Assembly (NCBI GenBank): GCA_004017535.1
Contig: SAJS01000006.1
Span: 206,801-270,800 of the forward strand
DNA: 64,000 bases
Source: Mesorhizobium sp.
Lineage (GTDB): Bacteria; Pseudomonadota; Alphaproteobacteria; Rhizobiales; Rhizobiaceae
Reading direction: 5' to 3'
Below, piece after piece: positions 56,215-64,000 of the stretch. The notes below the pieces were generated by a model, which did not search any database, was not told the origin of the DNA, and was given only the letters and a program-made list of their open reading frames with translations. The position numbers and the translations under genes were made by a program. Each line of letters opens with the position of its first letter. The first letter of the stretch is position 1.

Positions 56215-57693
56215 ATGGCTCTTTCCCTGCCGGCCATCATGAAGACGACGGCGGCCCGGCTCTCGGCGCTCTATCTTCTGCTTTTCGCGCTCTGCGCGGT
56301 GCTGCTCGTCTTCTACATGACGTCGCTGTCGGCACGCATGCTAACCGCGCAGACGCAGGAGACCATCAACGACGAGGTGCTGGGCCTGGCTCAGGCCTAT
56401 CAGCGCGGCGGCCTGCCGGTGCTGGTGCGCGTCGTCGAAAACCGCTCGCGCCAGCCCGGCGCCAATCTCTATTTGATCGCTGACGCCAACGGCCAGATCC
56501 TGACTGGCAACGTGCAGAGCCTAGAGCCGGGGGTCATCGAGACCGAAGGCTGGACCACGCAGCCCTTTTCCTATCAGCGCTTCGGGGAGGGTGAGCTCGA
56601 CCGGTTGCGCAGTGGAGCTACCGACCAGCCCGCGCCCCAAGGCGGCGACAACAGCACTCCCCGGTCGACAGGCGAAAAGGGCCACAACGCCATCGCGCTG
56701 GTGCTGCGACTCCCCAACCAGATGATCATGCTGGTCGGCCGCGACCTCGGCGAACCCGAGCGTTTCCGCGCGGTGATCAGCCGCGCGCTGACGCTGGCGC
56801 TGGGCATGATGGGCCTGGGCGGGCTCCTGATCTGGTTCTTCGTCGGGCGCGCCGCGCTGAAACGCATCGACAGCGTCTCCGATGCCAGCCGCCGCATCAT
56901 GGGCGGCGACCTCGGCGGACGGCTGCCGGTCACCGGCGCCGGCGACGAATTCGACCGCCTGTCGGAAAACCTCAATGCGATGCTGGCCAGGATCGCCATG
57001 CTGAACGAGGGGCTGAAGCAGGTCTCCGACAACATCGCCCATGATCTGAAGACGCCGCTGACCAGGCTGCGCAACCGCGCCGAGGCGACGCTTGCCGGCA
57101 GGCACAAGACGGACGACTACCGCCAGGCGCTGGAAGGCACGATCGCGGAGTCCGACCAGCTCATCAAGACGTTCAACGCCATACTGATGATCTCGCGCCT
57201 GGAGGCCGGCTATTCCTCGGAACAGACCGGCCCGGTCGATCTCGCCGCCACGGTGAGCGACGTCGTCGAGCTCTACGAGCCGGTGGCGGAGGAAGCGGGC
57301 GTCACGCTGGAGGCGACCGTCCCCGAGGCCTTCACGATCAACGGCAACCGCGAGCTGATCGGTCAGGCGCTGTCCAACATCGTCGACAACGCCATCAAAT
57401 ACTCGACCGACGCCGCCGAGACGCCGAAAGTGCGTGTGGCGCTGGAGCGCGCCGGAAGCGAAATCAAGCTTACCGTCACCGACAATGGCCACGGCATTCC
57501 CGACGACGCCGATCGTGCCCGCGCCACCGAGCGCTTCGTGCGCCTGGAAAAGAGCCGCTCGCAGCCGGGCTCGGGCCTCGGCCTCAGCCTTGCCAAGGCC
57601 ATCATGACTTTCCACAACGGCAGGCTTGATCTTTTGCCCGCCAATCCAGGATTGTCCGTAGTCATGTGTTTTCCGTTGCGGGAGACGCATTAA
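56215..57693 (+). CDS. Sensor histidine kinase (partner of the regulator upstream)
   Basis: A membrane kinase of 492 residues. Two membrane segments (about residues 18-38 and 190-213) flank a periplasmic sensor domain. A HAMP segment (RRIMGGDLGGRLPVTGAGDE) leads to the HisKA domain with His276 in NIAHDLKTPLTRLRN. The ATPase domain shows NIVDNAIKYSTDA, DNGHGIPDDAD and SGLGLSLAKAIM. The signal is unknown. Confidence 0.9.
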   Translation: MALSLPAIMKTTAARLSALYLLLFALCAVLLVFYMTSLSARMLTAQTQETINDEVLGLAQAYQRGGLPVLVRVVENRSRQPGANLYLIADANGQILTGNVQSLEPGVIETEGWTTQPFSYQRFGEGELDRLRSGATDQPAPQGGDNSTPRSTGEKGHNAIALVLRLPNQMIMLVGRDLGEPERFRAVISRALTLALGMMGLGGLLIWFFVGRAALKRIDSVSDASRRIMGGDLGGRLPVTGAGDEFDRLSENLNAMLARIAMLNEGLKQVSDNIAHDLKTPLTRLRNRAEATLAGRHKTDDYRQALEGTIAESDQLIKTFNAILMISRLEAGYSSEQTGPVDLAATVSDVVELYEPVAEEAGVTLEATVPEAFTINGNRELIGQALSNIVDNAIKYSTDAAETPKVRVALERAGSEIKLTVTDNGHGIPDDADRARATERFVRLEKSRSQPGSGLGLSLAKAIMTFHNGRLDLLPANPGLSVVMCFPLRETH

Positions 57694-57745
57694 AGCAAGT
57701 CGCGAGAAAAAGGATTCGCGCGACCTGCTTTGAGTTTTTGATTTA

Positions 57746-57789
57746 AGCATGTCTTTGTCCCAACCAGGCCCACTTCGGGAGACATGCTT
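57746..57789. repeat. Dispersed palindromic element, family 2, copy 2
   Basis: AAGCATGTCTTTGTCCC, then ACTTCGGGAGACATGCTT. The ends AAGCATGTC/GACATGCTT are perfectly complementary. It lies between the kinase gene and glnE and resembles the copy at 55417 in its ends, with a diverged centre. Confidence 0.65.
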
Positions 57790-57804
57790 TAATGGTTCGG
57801 GCAA

Positions 57805-60780
57805 ATGGCGAAGAAGAAGATCGAATCCGAGTTCCGGCTTAGCCCCACATTGGCGCTCCAGCCTTTGGACACGGAGCATGCACGGCGCGAATTGTCGGAG
57901 ATCGCCGACGCCGCCGAGGAGGAGGGGCTTTCCCGCCTCGCTGGATTCCTGGCGGGCGAGGGGCCGCTGCAGGACCTGCTGGCGGCCGTCTTCGACCTCT
58001 CGCCCTTCCTGCGCGATGTCGCGCGCCGGCGGCCGGCAATTCTCGAGACGGTGTTCGACGGAACGATCGAGGCGAGGCTCGGCGCCATCGGCGCGGCCGT
58101 CGGCGGCGCGGCCAAGGCGGATGACGCCTCGGAATCGAGCCTGATGATGGCGCTTCGGCAATGGAAGACGGAAGCGCATTTCCTGATCGCGCTGGCGGAT
58201 CTTTCGGGCGAGGCGGAGACCTCCGTGACGGTGCGCCGCCTCAGCGATCTCGCGGACGCCTGTACAAACGCCGCCGTCGATTTCCTGCTGCTCGACGCGC
58301 ACCGGCAAGGCAAGCTCAAGCTGCCGAAGCCGGCGGAACCGGCCAAGGATTCAGGCTGGATCCTGCTCGGCATGGGCAAGCTCGGCGCGCATGAGCTGAA
58401 CTTTTCCTCCGATATCGACCTCGTCGTCTTCTTCGATCCGGAAGCGCCGGCCGTCATCGACCCGCTCGACGCGACTGAGCTGTTCTCCAGGCTCACCCGG
58501 CGGCTCGTGCGCATCCTCCAGGACCGCACCGAGCACGGCTATGTCTTCCGCACCGATCTCAGGCTCCGTCCCGATCCAGGCTCGACGCCGCTGGCGATCC
58601 CGGTCGAGGCCGCGCTTCGCTATTACGAGGCGCGTGGCCAGAATTGGGAGCGCGCCGCCATGATCAAGGCGCGGCCGGTGGCCGGCGACCTCGCCGCCGG
58701 CGCCGCCTTCCTCAAGGAATTGCAGCCCTATGTCTGGCGCAAATACATGGACTATGCGGCCATCGCCGATGTCCATTCGATCAAGCGCCAGATCCATGCC
58801 CACAAGGGTCATGGCGAGATCGCGGTGAAGGGCCATAACGTCAAGCTCGGCCGCGGCGGCATCCGCGAGATCGAGTTCTTCGTCCAGACCCAGCAGCTCA
58901 TCGCCGGCGGCCGCTTCCCGGAGCTGCGCGGCCGCGAGACGGTGCCGATGCTGGGCGCGCTCGCCGCGCGCGGCTGGATCACCGCCGATGCGCGCGATGC
59001 GCTCACGCGGCAATACTGGTTCCTGCGCCGCGTCGAGCACGCCATCCAGATGGTGGCCGACGAGCAGACGCACACCCTGCCCGACAGTGACGAGGAGCTG
59101 AAACGCATCGCCCTGATGCTGGATTTTGCCGGCGAGGCGGACTTCACGCAGGCCTTCCGCGGCTCGTTGCAGCAGGTCGAGCGGCACTATGCGGCGCTGT
59201 TCGAAACCGCTCCCGAACTGTCGGCCGGTATCGGCAATCTGGTCTTCACCGGCGATGTCGACGATCCCGACACACTGCAGACCTTGCATCGGCTGGGTTT
59301 CCAGCGGCCGAGCGACATCTGCCGGGTCATCCGCGGCTGGCATTTCGGCCGCTACCGCGTCACGCAGTCGGCCGAAGCGCGCGAGCGGCTGACCGAACTG
59401 ACGCCGGCGCTGCTCAAAGCCTTTGGCCAGACGCGACGCGCCGACGAGGCGCTGATCCGCTTCGACGAGTTCCTTGCCGGCCTGCCAGCGGGCATCCAGC
59501 TCTTCTCGCTGCTGCAATCGAACCCGGCGTTGCTCAAGCTGATGGCGACGATCATGGGCGCTGCCCCACGGCTGGCGGCCATCATCACGCGTCGACCGCA
59601 TGTCTTTGACGGGCTGCTCGACCCGGCGCTTCTCACCGAATTGCCGGACCGCGCCTATCTTTCGGCGCGCCTTGCCGCCTTGATCGAGGGCGACCGCGCC
59701 TATGAAGACGTGCTCGATCGCCTGCGCATCTTTGCCTCCGAGCAGAAATTCCTGATCGGCGTGCGCCTGCTTGCCGGCTCGATCGATCCCGAGCGCGCCG
59801 GCCGCGCCTTCTCCGATCTCGCCGACCTCACCATCGAGGCCGCGCTTCAAGCGGTGATCGCCGAATTCGCGCTGCGCCACGGCAGCATCGCCGGCGGCAG
59901 GGTGGCGCTGCTCGGCATGGGCAAGCTCGGCAGCCGCGAGCTCACCGCCGGCTCCGACGTCGATCTCATCCTGCTCTATGACCATGACGCGGATGCCGAA
60001 GAGTCCGACGGCGACAAGCCGCTGGCGCCTTCGCATTACTATACCCGCATGACGCAGCGCCTGATCGCCGCCGTCTCGGCGCCGACCGCCGAAGGCGTGC
60101 TCTATGAACTCGACCTCCGCCTGCGCCCCTCCGGCAACAAGGGTCCCGTCGCCACCCACATTGATGCGTTCAAGAAATATCAGCGCCAGGATGCCTGGAC
60201 CTGGGAGCACATGGCGCTGGCGCGGGCGCGCGCCATCGGCGGCGATGCCGAACTCTGCGCCGAGCTCGACGAAGAGGTGGCGGCGGTTCTGGCGCAGCCG
60301 CGCGATGCCGCCAAGGTGAAAGCCGAAGCCTCGGAGATGCGCGCGCTGATCGAAAAGGAAAAGCCGCCGCGCGACCTCTGGGACATCAAGCTGATCCCGG
60401 GAGGGCTCATCGATCTTGAATTCATCGCCCAGGTCGCGACCATCACCGGCAATGTCGAGCCCGGCCGCCGGGTGACGGCGACGGCCGACATTCTGGGGCG
60501 GCTTGCCCCCGATTTCGCGGACGCCGATATCCGCGAAGAGCTTGGCGAAGCCTACCGGCTTTATCTGGCGCTGACCCAAATGATCAGGCTCTGCCTCACC
60601 GGCGAGTTCCAGCGCGACGATGTCCCGCCGGGCCTCTCCGACCTGCTTCTTGCCGTCACCGACCTGCCGGATTTCGCTGTGCTGGAAGCGCATCTCAAGG
60701 AGACGTCGAGGAAGGTCAGGAAGGACTTCGACCGTCTGCTTCGTGCCGGAGCGTCGCCATCAACCGCATCGTCGCCATGA
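57805..60780 (+). CDS. glnE: Glutamine synthetase adenylyltransferase/deadenylylase
   Basis: A protein of 991 residues that adenylylates and deadenylylates glutamine synthetase in response to the PII protein. It has two nucleotidyltransferase halves: GMGKLGAHELNFSSDIDLVV (Asp203 and Asp205) for deadenylylation, and GMGKLGSRELTAGSDVDLIL (Asp718 and Asp720) for adenylylation, with helical regulatory domains between. Both active sites have the full GS-x10-DxD pattern. ATG 57805 is at the start of homology. Confidence 0.96.
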   Translation: MAKKKIESEFRLSPTLALQPLDTEHARRELSEIADAAEEEGLSRLAGFLAGEGPLQDLLAAVFDLSPFLRDVARRRPAILETVFDGTIEARLGAIGAAVGGAAKADDASESSLMMALRQWKTEAHFLIALADLSGEAETSVTVRRLSDLADACTNAAVDFLLLDAHRQGKLKLPKPAEPAKDSGWILLGMGKLGAHELNFSSDIDLVVFFDPEAPAVIDPLDATELFSRLTRRLVRILQDRTEHGYVFRTDLRLRPDPGSTPLAIPVEAALRYYEARGQNWERAAMIKARPVAGDLAAGAAFLKELQPYVWRKYMDYAAIADVHSIKRQIHAHKGHGEIAVKGHNVKLGRGGIREIEFFVQTQQLIAGGRFPELRGRETVPMLGALAARGWITADARDALTRQYWFLRRVEHAIQMVADEQTHTLPDSDEELKRIALMLDFAGEADFTQAFRGSLQQVERHYAALFETAPELSAGIGNLVFTGDVDDPDTLQTLHRLGFQRPSDICRVIRGWHFGRYRVTQSAEARERLTELTPALLKAFGQTRRADEALIRFDEFLAGLPAGIQLFSLLQSNPALLKLMATIMGAAPRLAAIITRRPHVFDGLLDPALLTELPDRAYLSARLAALIEGDRAYEDVLDRLRIFASEQKFLIGVRLLAGSIDPERAGRAFSDLADLTIEAALQAVIAEFALRHGSIAGGRVALLGMGKLGSRELTAGSDVDLILLYDHDADAEESDGDKPLAPSHYYTRMTQRLIAAVSAPTAEGVLYELDLRLRPSGNKGPVATHIDAFKKYQRQDAWTWEHMALARARAIGGDAELCAELDEEVAAVLAQPRDAAKVKAEASEMRALIEKEKPPRDLWDIKLIPGGLIDLEFIAQVATITGNVEPGRRVTATADILGRLAPDFADADIREELGEAYRLYLALTQMIRLCLTGEFQRDDVPPGLSDLLLAVTDLPDFAVLEAHLKETSRKVRKDFDRLLRAGASPSTASSP

Positions 60781-60840
60781 GATTCCCCGGGTGGCACATT
60801 AGCCACAGTTAATATTAATCGGCGATCCGGCCTTGCGCCA

Positions 60841-60869
60841 TTGGCAGAGGCGTCCCGTAATGGGTCAAT
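60841..60869 (+). promoter_or_regulatory. Candidate promoter for the ExoX-like gene leader
   Basis: TTGGCA (60841-60846, five of six matches to the -35 consensus) and, after 17 bases, GTCAAT (60864-60869, three of six to -10). It lies before the structured leader. The -10 match is weak, so this is only a candidate. Confidence 0.3.
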
Positions 60870-60903
60870 GGGTCTGGCACCGCAATTGCACTGTCAGCAT
60901 GCC

Positions 60904-60992
60904 GGGGTCAATCATCACCCCGACGAAGGGGGGCCTCGCCGCTTCGCAAATGGAGCGGCGGGTTCTTTCAACGGCTGACTTGAAAGCCCCCC
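60904..60992 (+). other. Predicted three-way-junction RNA leader of the SyrA/ExoX-like gene
   Basis: Three helices fold together. P1 is six G:C pairs (60928-60933 with 60987-60992). P2 is CGCCGCT/AGCGGCG (60937-60943 with 60954-60960). P3 is CTTTCA/TGAAAG (60965-60970 with 60981-60986). P1 and P3 stack with no unpaired base between them. A preceding hairpin, GGGGT/ACCCC (60904-60921), offers C residues that can alternatively pair with the P1 G tract. P1 ends 30 bases before the ATG. This looks like a regulatory leader or switch; no known riboswitch class was recognised. Confidence 0.5.
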
Positions 60993-61022
60993 AAATCGCC
61001 AAACCTGGGGCGCTGGGCAACT

Positions 61023-61265
61023 ATGGATCTTCAGAAATTCTTGGTGGGCATGTTCGCGGCGTCATTCATGGTGGCGATCTGGGCTGACATGGAAACTGGT
61101 TCCGTCTGGACGGCGCTCGGATGGGCAATGCTGGCAATGGTCATTCTGCAGGTCGGATATTTCGGTCTCGTCGTCGGCTTGGTCTATGGACGGGCATCGA
61201 AAGGCGCCGAGGCAAACCCGGCGTCGGCAGCCGTAAAGGATCTAAACCCTACTGGCTCAGTTTAG
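61023..61265 (+). CDS. Small membrane protein, SyrA/ExoX-like exopolysaccharide production repressor family
   Basis: A protein of 80 residues with two membrane helices: QKFLVGMFAASFMVAIWA and LAMVILQVGYFGLVVGLV. The pattern of an N-terminal FLxGMFA helix and a second helix with LLQVGYF-like wording matches the SyrA/exopolysaccharide production repressor family of rhizobia, small inner-membrane proteins that alter exopolysaccharide output. The cytoplasmic tail is short. It stands alone behind a structured leader. The family assignment is by eye. Confidence 0.72.
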   Translation: MDLQKFLVGMFAASFMVAIWADMETGSVWTALGWAMLAMVILQVGYFGLVVGLVYGRASKGAEANPASAAVKDLNPTGSV

Positions 61266-61340
61266 CGGCCCGACAGTTCGTTGGGGTGGGTTCGACCAAC
61301 CGCCGGGCCTGACCGGCGCGGGGGCAAGCCGGCTGAGCCA

Positions 61341-61370
61341 ATTGTAATATTAGCAATATTGCAATAAAAC
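61341..61370. other. A/T-rich inverted repeat between the ExoX-like gene and pleC
   Basis: ATTGTAATATTAGCAATATTGC, with the palindrome GCAATATTGC at 61353-61362 and the related arm TTGTAATATT beside it. It is between two converging genes in an otherwise GC-rich region. No function is proposed. Confidence 0.4.
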
Positions 61371-61439
61371 CCGGAGCGGACGTTTTCCCCTGTTTTGGGC
61401 AGCACAGCGGGCGCTGGCCCGCCGGTGAACCGCTCTGGC

Positions 61440-63761
61440 CTAAGCCGCGACCTTCACCGCGGCCGGCGCCTTCTTCAGCGGGATGCGTACCGACACGATG
61501 GTGCCGACGCCTTCGGTCGAGCGGATCTTCAGCGCGCCGCCCTGCAGCTCGGCCAGCGAGCGCGAGATGGCGAGTCCAAGGCCTGAGCCGGTGTGGTTCT
61601 TGGAGAACTGGTTCTGCACCTGCTCGAACGGCCGCCCGAGTTTGCTCAGCGCATGCTTGGGAATGCCGCAGCCATTGTCCTCGATGGTGAGCAGCAGCGC
61701 TCCCGACGTGTTGCGTGCCCGGACCGTGATCTTGCCGCCCTGGCCGGTGAACTTCACTGCATTGGAGAGCAGGTTGATGGCGATCTGCTTGATCGCACGG
61801 CGGTCGGCATAGACGCGCATCGCATCGGCGATGCGCGTCTCGACATTGATCGACTTTTCCGCCGCCTGCAGCGAGATCACCCGCACCGTCTCCTTGATCA
61901 GCGGACAGAGGTCAATCTCCTCGCGGTCGAGCGAGAACTGGCCGGCCTCGATCTTCGACATATCGAGGATATCGTTGATGACGCCGAGCAGGTATTTGCC
62001 GCTTCCGTTGATGTCGGTCGCGTACTCTTCGTAGCGCTCGGAGCCGAGCGGTCCGAACAGGCCCTGTTGCATCAGCTCGGAGAAGCCGATGATGGCATTG
62101 AGCGGCGTGCGCAGCTCATGCGACATGTTGGCGAGGAACTCCGATTTGGCGCGATTGGCCGCCTCGGCGCGCTCGGTCTCCTTCATATATTTGCGGTTGA
62201 GCTCGACCAGTTCGCTGGAGCGTTCCTCCTCGGCGCGGCGGGCGAGGCTGAGATCGTGGATCGTCGCCATCAGCCGGCGCTCGCTGTCGACCAGCTTCTC
62301 CTGATGCAGCTTGATCTGGGTGATGTCGGAGCCGACCGAGACGATGCCGCCGTCGCGGGTCCTAAGCTCGTTGACCTGCAGCCAGCGGCCGTCGGCAAGC
62401 TGGCGCTCCAGGGTGACGCCGCCATGCGGTCCGTTGGCGTTGGCGAGCCTGCGCTCCGAGGCGAAGGCCAGCATCCGCTCCTCCAGCGCGTCGCGACCGA
62501 CGCCCGGCACGACATCGCGGTCCGACAGCCCATTGTCCTTCTGGAACTTCGAATTGCACATGATCAGCCGCTCGGAGGCATCCCACAGCACGAAGGATTC
62601 GTTGATGTTCTCGATCGCGGTCCTCAGCCGCATGTCCGCCGCTTCCGAACGCAGCGCCAGATGCCGCTGCTCCGTGACGTCGACGGCGATGCCGATCAGC
62701 TGGATCTCCGGCGCTTCCGGGTCGATCACCTGCGCGCGCGCCCGCATCCACACCCATTGCCCGTCGGCATGGCGCATGCGGAAGACCTGGTCGATATGGT
62801 CGATCTCGCGTTCGACGATGCGGTTGGCGAGCTCGAAGAGGTCGCCGTCGTCCGGGTGGATAATCTCGTCGACCTCGCCGAAGGAGAGCATCGTATCGCA
62901 GGGCTCGTAGCCCAGCATGTCGTACATCGAGCGCGACCAGTACATCTTGCCGCGCACCATGTCCCAGTCCCACAGCCCGCAGCGGCCGCGCACCAGCGCC
63001 ATGTCGATGCGTTGATGGGCCTCCAGATAAATGCGGTCCGCTGCCTGGGCGCGCGCCGCCTGGCCGAAATAGGCATAGAGGATGACGATCAGCACGCCCG
63101 CGGTGAGCACGAACAGCGTGACGTTGAGCGACATCGACTTGCGCCAGCTGTCGAACACCGCTTCCTGCGGCACCAGAACGGCGGTCGCGTGCCTGCGATC
63201 CCCGGTGAGGCTGACGGCGGCGAACCAGTCCTGTCCGGCGATCGAGACATCCATCACGCCGGCGCGGTCGCCGAACATGAAGAGCGGCTGGCCGCCAAGG
63301 ACCAAACTGTCCAGCTTGCGGCCCTGCCAGCCGGTCGAAAGCGGCGAGACGGCGATGACCTTGAAGGTGCCGTCGGTGATGGCCAGCACATGGGCGCGGC
63401 TCATGGCGCCCTGGCGGCTGGTGCTTTCCAGCAGGCTGACGGCGTTGGCGCCGGCGGCGTTGGGGTCGGCGGTGATGGCCTGCGCCATCTGGCCGGCGGC
63501 TAAAGCCAGTACCGCCTTGGCGTCGCGCTCGATCTCGTCATGCTCGTTCATCAGCGACAGGAAGCGCAGCGCCGCGATGACGATGAGGAAAATAACGATC
63601 AGCGCCGGGATTGAACGGCGCAGAAACGGCTCGGCGGCCAAGAGCCGCTGATAGGTGGGTTCGGCGATCAGGCGCGTATTGCCGGCAAGTCCATCGCCCC
63701 TTGCCTTGCGACGCGCAAAAGCCTTCCCTCCGGGCGCGCCCCACGCGTCCGCCTTGGCCAT
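61440..63761 (-). CDS. pleC: PAS sensor histidine kinase PleC
   Basis: A kinase of 773 residues. Membrane segments lie at about residues 50-70 and 230-255, enclosing a periplasmic domain of about 155 residues. Two PAS domains follow (GMALVRGRCGLWDWDM-like wording and FVLWDASERLIMCNSKFQ), then a coiled coil and the HisKA domain with His548 in NMSHELRTPLNAIIGFSELM, and the ATPase domain with NLLSNAVKFTGQGG, DNGCGIPKHALSKLG and SGLGLAISRSLAE. The domain set and the location just after glnE fit PleC, the cell-cycle kinase/phosphatase of DivK and PleD. ATG 63761 starts the conserved region. Confidence 0.85.
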   Translation of the reverse strand: MAKADAWGAPGGKAFARRKARGDGLAGNTRLIAEPTYQRLLAAEPFLRRSIPALIVIFLIVIAALRFLSLMNEHDEIERDAKAVLALAAGQMAQAITADPNAAGANAVSLLESTSRQGAMSRAHVLAITDGTFKVIAVSPLSTGWQGRKLDSLVLGGQPLFMFGDRAGVMDVSIAGQDWFAAVSLTGDRRHATAVLVPQEAVFDSWRKSMSLNVTLFVLTAGVLIVILYAYFGQAARAQAADRIYLEAHQRIDMALVRGRCGLWDWDMVRGKMYWSRSMYDMLGYEPCDTMLSFGEVDEIIHPDDGDLFELANRIVEREIDHIDQVFRMRHADGQWVWMRARAQVIDPEAPEIQLIGIAVDVTEQRHLALRSEAADMRLRTAIENINESFVLWDASERLIMCNSKFQKDNGLSDRDVVPGVGRDALEERMLAFASERRLANANGPHGGVTLERQLADGRWLQVNELRTRDGGIVSVGSDITQIKLHQEKLVDSERRLMATIHDLSLARRAEEERSSELVELNRKYMKETERAEAANRAKSEFLANMSHELRTPLNAIIGFSELMQQGLFGPLGSERYEEYATDINGSGKYLLGVINDILDMSKIEAGQFSLDREEIDLCPLIKETVRVISLQAAEKSINVETRIADAMRVYADRRAIKQIAINLLSNAVKFTGQGGKITVRARNTSGALLLTIEDNGCGIPKHALSKLGRPFEQVQNQFSKNHTGSGLGLAISRSLAELQGGALKIRSTEGVGTIVSVRIPLKKAPAAVKVAA

Positions 63762-64000
63762 AAATGGCACTCCCCGATCTGCCGTATACTGGATGATCCG
63801 GATACGCCGCACGCCCGAATCGTCATTAAAGAATCAAACGTGATTCGCCTTGTCCAGAGGGCCGGGCGAAAAAGATTAAAAGTTGATTGAAATTTGTCGT
63901 TTCGCCTTCCCTTCTCCCCTTGTGAGGACTTTGCACGGGAGGCGGAGTCGGGCTCGGTGTGTTAATGGAGCTTTTCAAAAGGCCCGCAGAAGGGTTTTCG
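63762..64000. other. Upstream region of pleC up to the window edge
   Basis: 239 bp with no convincing coding sequence. It contains TTAA-AAGTTGA-TTGA (63876-63890), one mismatch from the CtrA-type TTAA-N7-TTAA, and a T-rich stretch. The next gene lies outside the window. Confidence 0.4.

Noticed and set aside
58351-60693. A very long open frame on the minus strand opposite glnE
   Set aside because: GC-rich codon bias opens the antisense frame; the opposite strand encodes both GlnE catalytic domains.
60785-60808. Sigma-54 promoter upstream of the ExoX-like gene
   Set aside because: TGGCAC is present at 60792, but the GC of the -12 element is not at the required spacing.
61593-63503. A long plus-strand frame over pleC
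   Set aside because: It is the reverse complement of the kinase and shows no family motifs.

Overview
The window looks like chromosome from a rhizobial alphaproteobacterium of the Phyllobacteriaceae, most likely Mesorhizobium or a close relative. This is inferred from high GC content, a sulfatase-containing betI-betC operon, an R. etli-type asparaginase, MucR, the FeuN/FeuP/FeuQ set, the order cycHJKL-degP-regulator-kinase-glnE-pleC, a SyrA/ExoX-type small protein, and many alphaproteobacterial DUF families (DUF1491, DUF2336, DUF5330, TIGR03808). No rRNA, CRISPR array, transposase or intact prophage was seen.

Layout. 0-2 kb: the end of a peptide ABC transporter ATPase, a small lipoprotein, an intact parD antitoxin followed by a twice-frameshifted parE, and a tRNA-Pro(CGG). 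2-5 kb: a mannose-1-phosphate guanylyltransferase fused to an AGE-family isomerase, then a DUF1275 membrane protein. 5-11.4 kb: a leftward, translationally coupled choline-O-sulfate/choline operon (betI, betC, a PLP dehydratase, betA, betB), with palindromic operators upstream and a divergent thiolase and asparaginase beyond. 13.8-24.5 kb: a methyltransferase, a Tat-exported beta-helix protein, a GreA-like factor, a Doc/AbrB toxin-antitoxin pair, methylmalonyl-CoA mutase (two subunits), a HerA-like ATPase, a PaiB-like protein and an L,D-transpeptidase. 24.5-33.9 kb: housekeeping and stress genes (haloacid dehalogenase, aminotransferase, Fe/Mn superoxide dismutase, two c-type cytochromes, SET protein, oligopeptidase B, MucR, SufE), with copies of a repeated intergenic element. 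34-45 kb: a PAS sensor kinase coupled to a peptidoglycan-binding protein, a MerR regulator next to a frameshifted carboxymuconolactone decarboxylase, DUF2336, a DUF1214/DUF1254 pair, a bifunctional penicillin-binding protein and an MttB-family methyltransferase. 45-64 kb: an orphan phage/GTA-type DUF3168 gene, feuN-feuP-feuQ, the cytochrome c maturation operon, degP, a second two-component pair, glnE, a SyrA/ExoX-type protein behind a structured leader, and pleC.

How the genes fit together. The bet operon turns choline-O-sulfate into choline, betaine aldehyde and glycine betaine, and the embedded dehydratase could drain serine or threonine formed downstream. Envelope and osmotic control recurs: FeuNPQ, DegP with its neighbouring two-component pair, the penicillin-binding protein, the L,D-transpeptidase, and the kinase with its peptidoglycan-binding partner. 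PleC (cell cycle) and MucR and SyrA/ExoX-type regulators (surface polysaccharide) are symbiosis-relevant regulators. The signals most worth following are a predicted three-way-junction RNA leader upstream of the SyrA/ExoX-type gene, overlapping hairpins with outward T-runs at 24.6 kb, two dispersed palindromic repeat families, the bet operon insertion, and the two broken genes.
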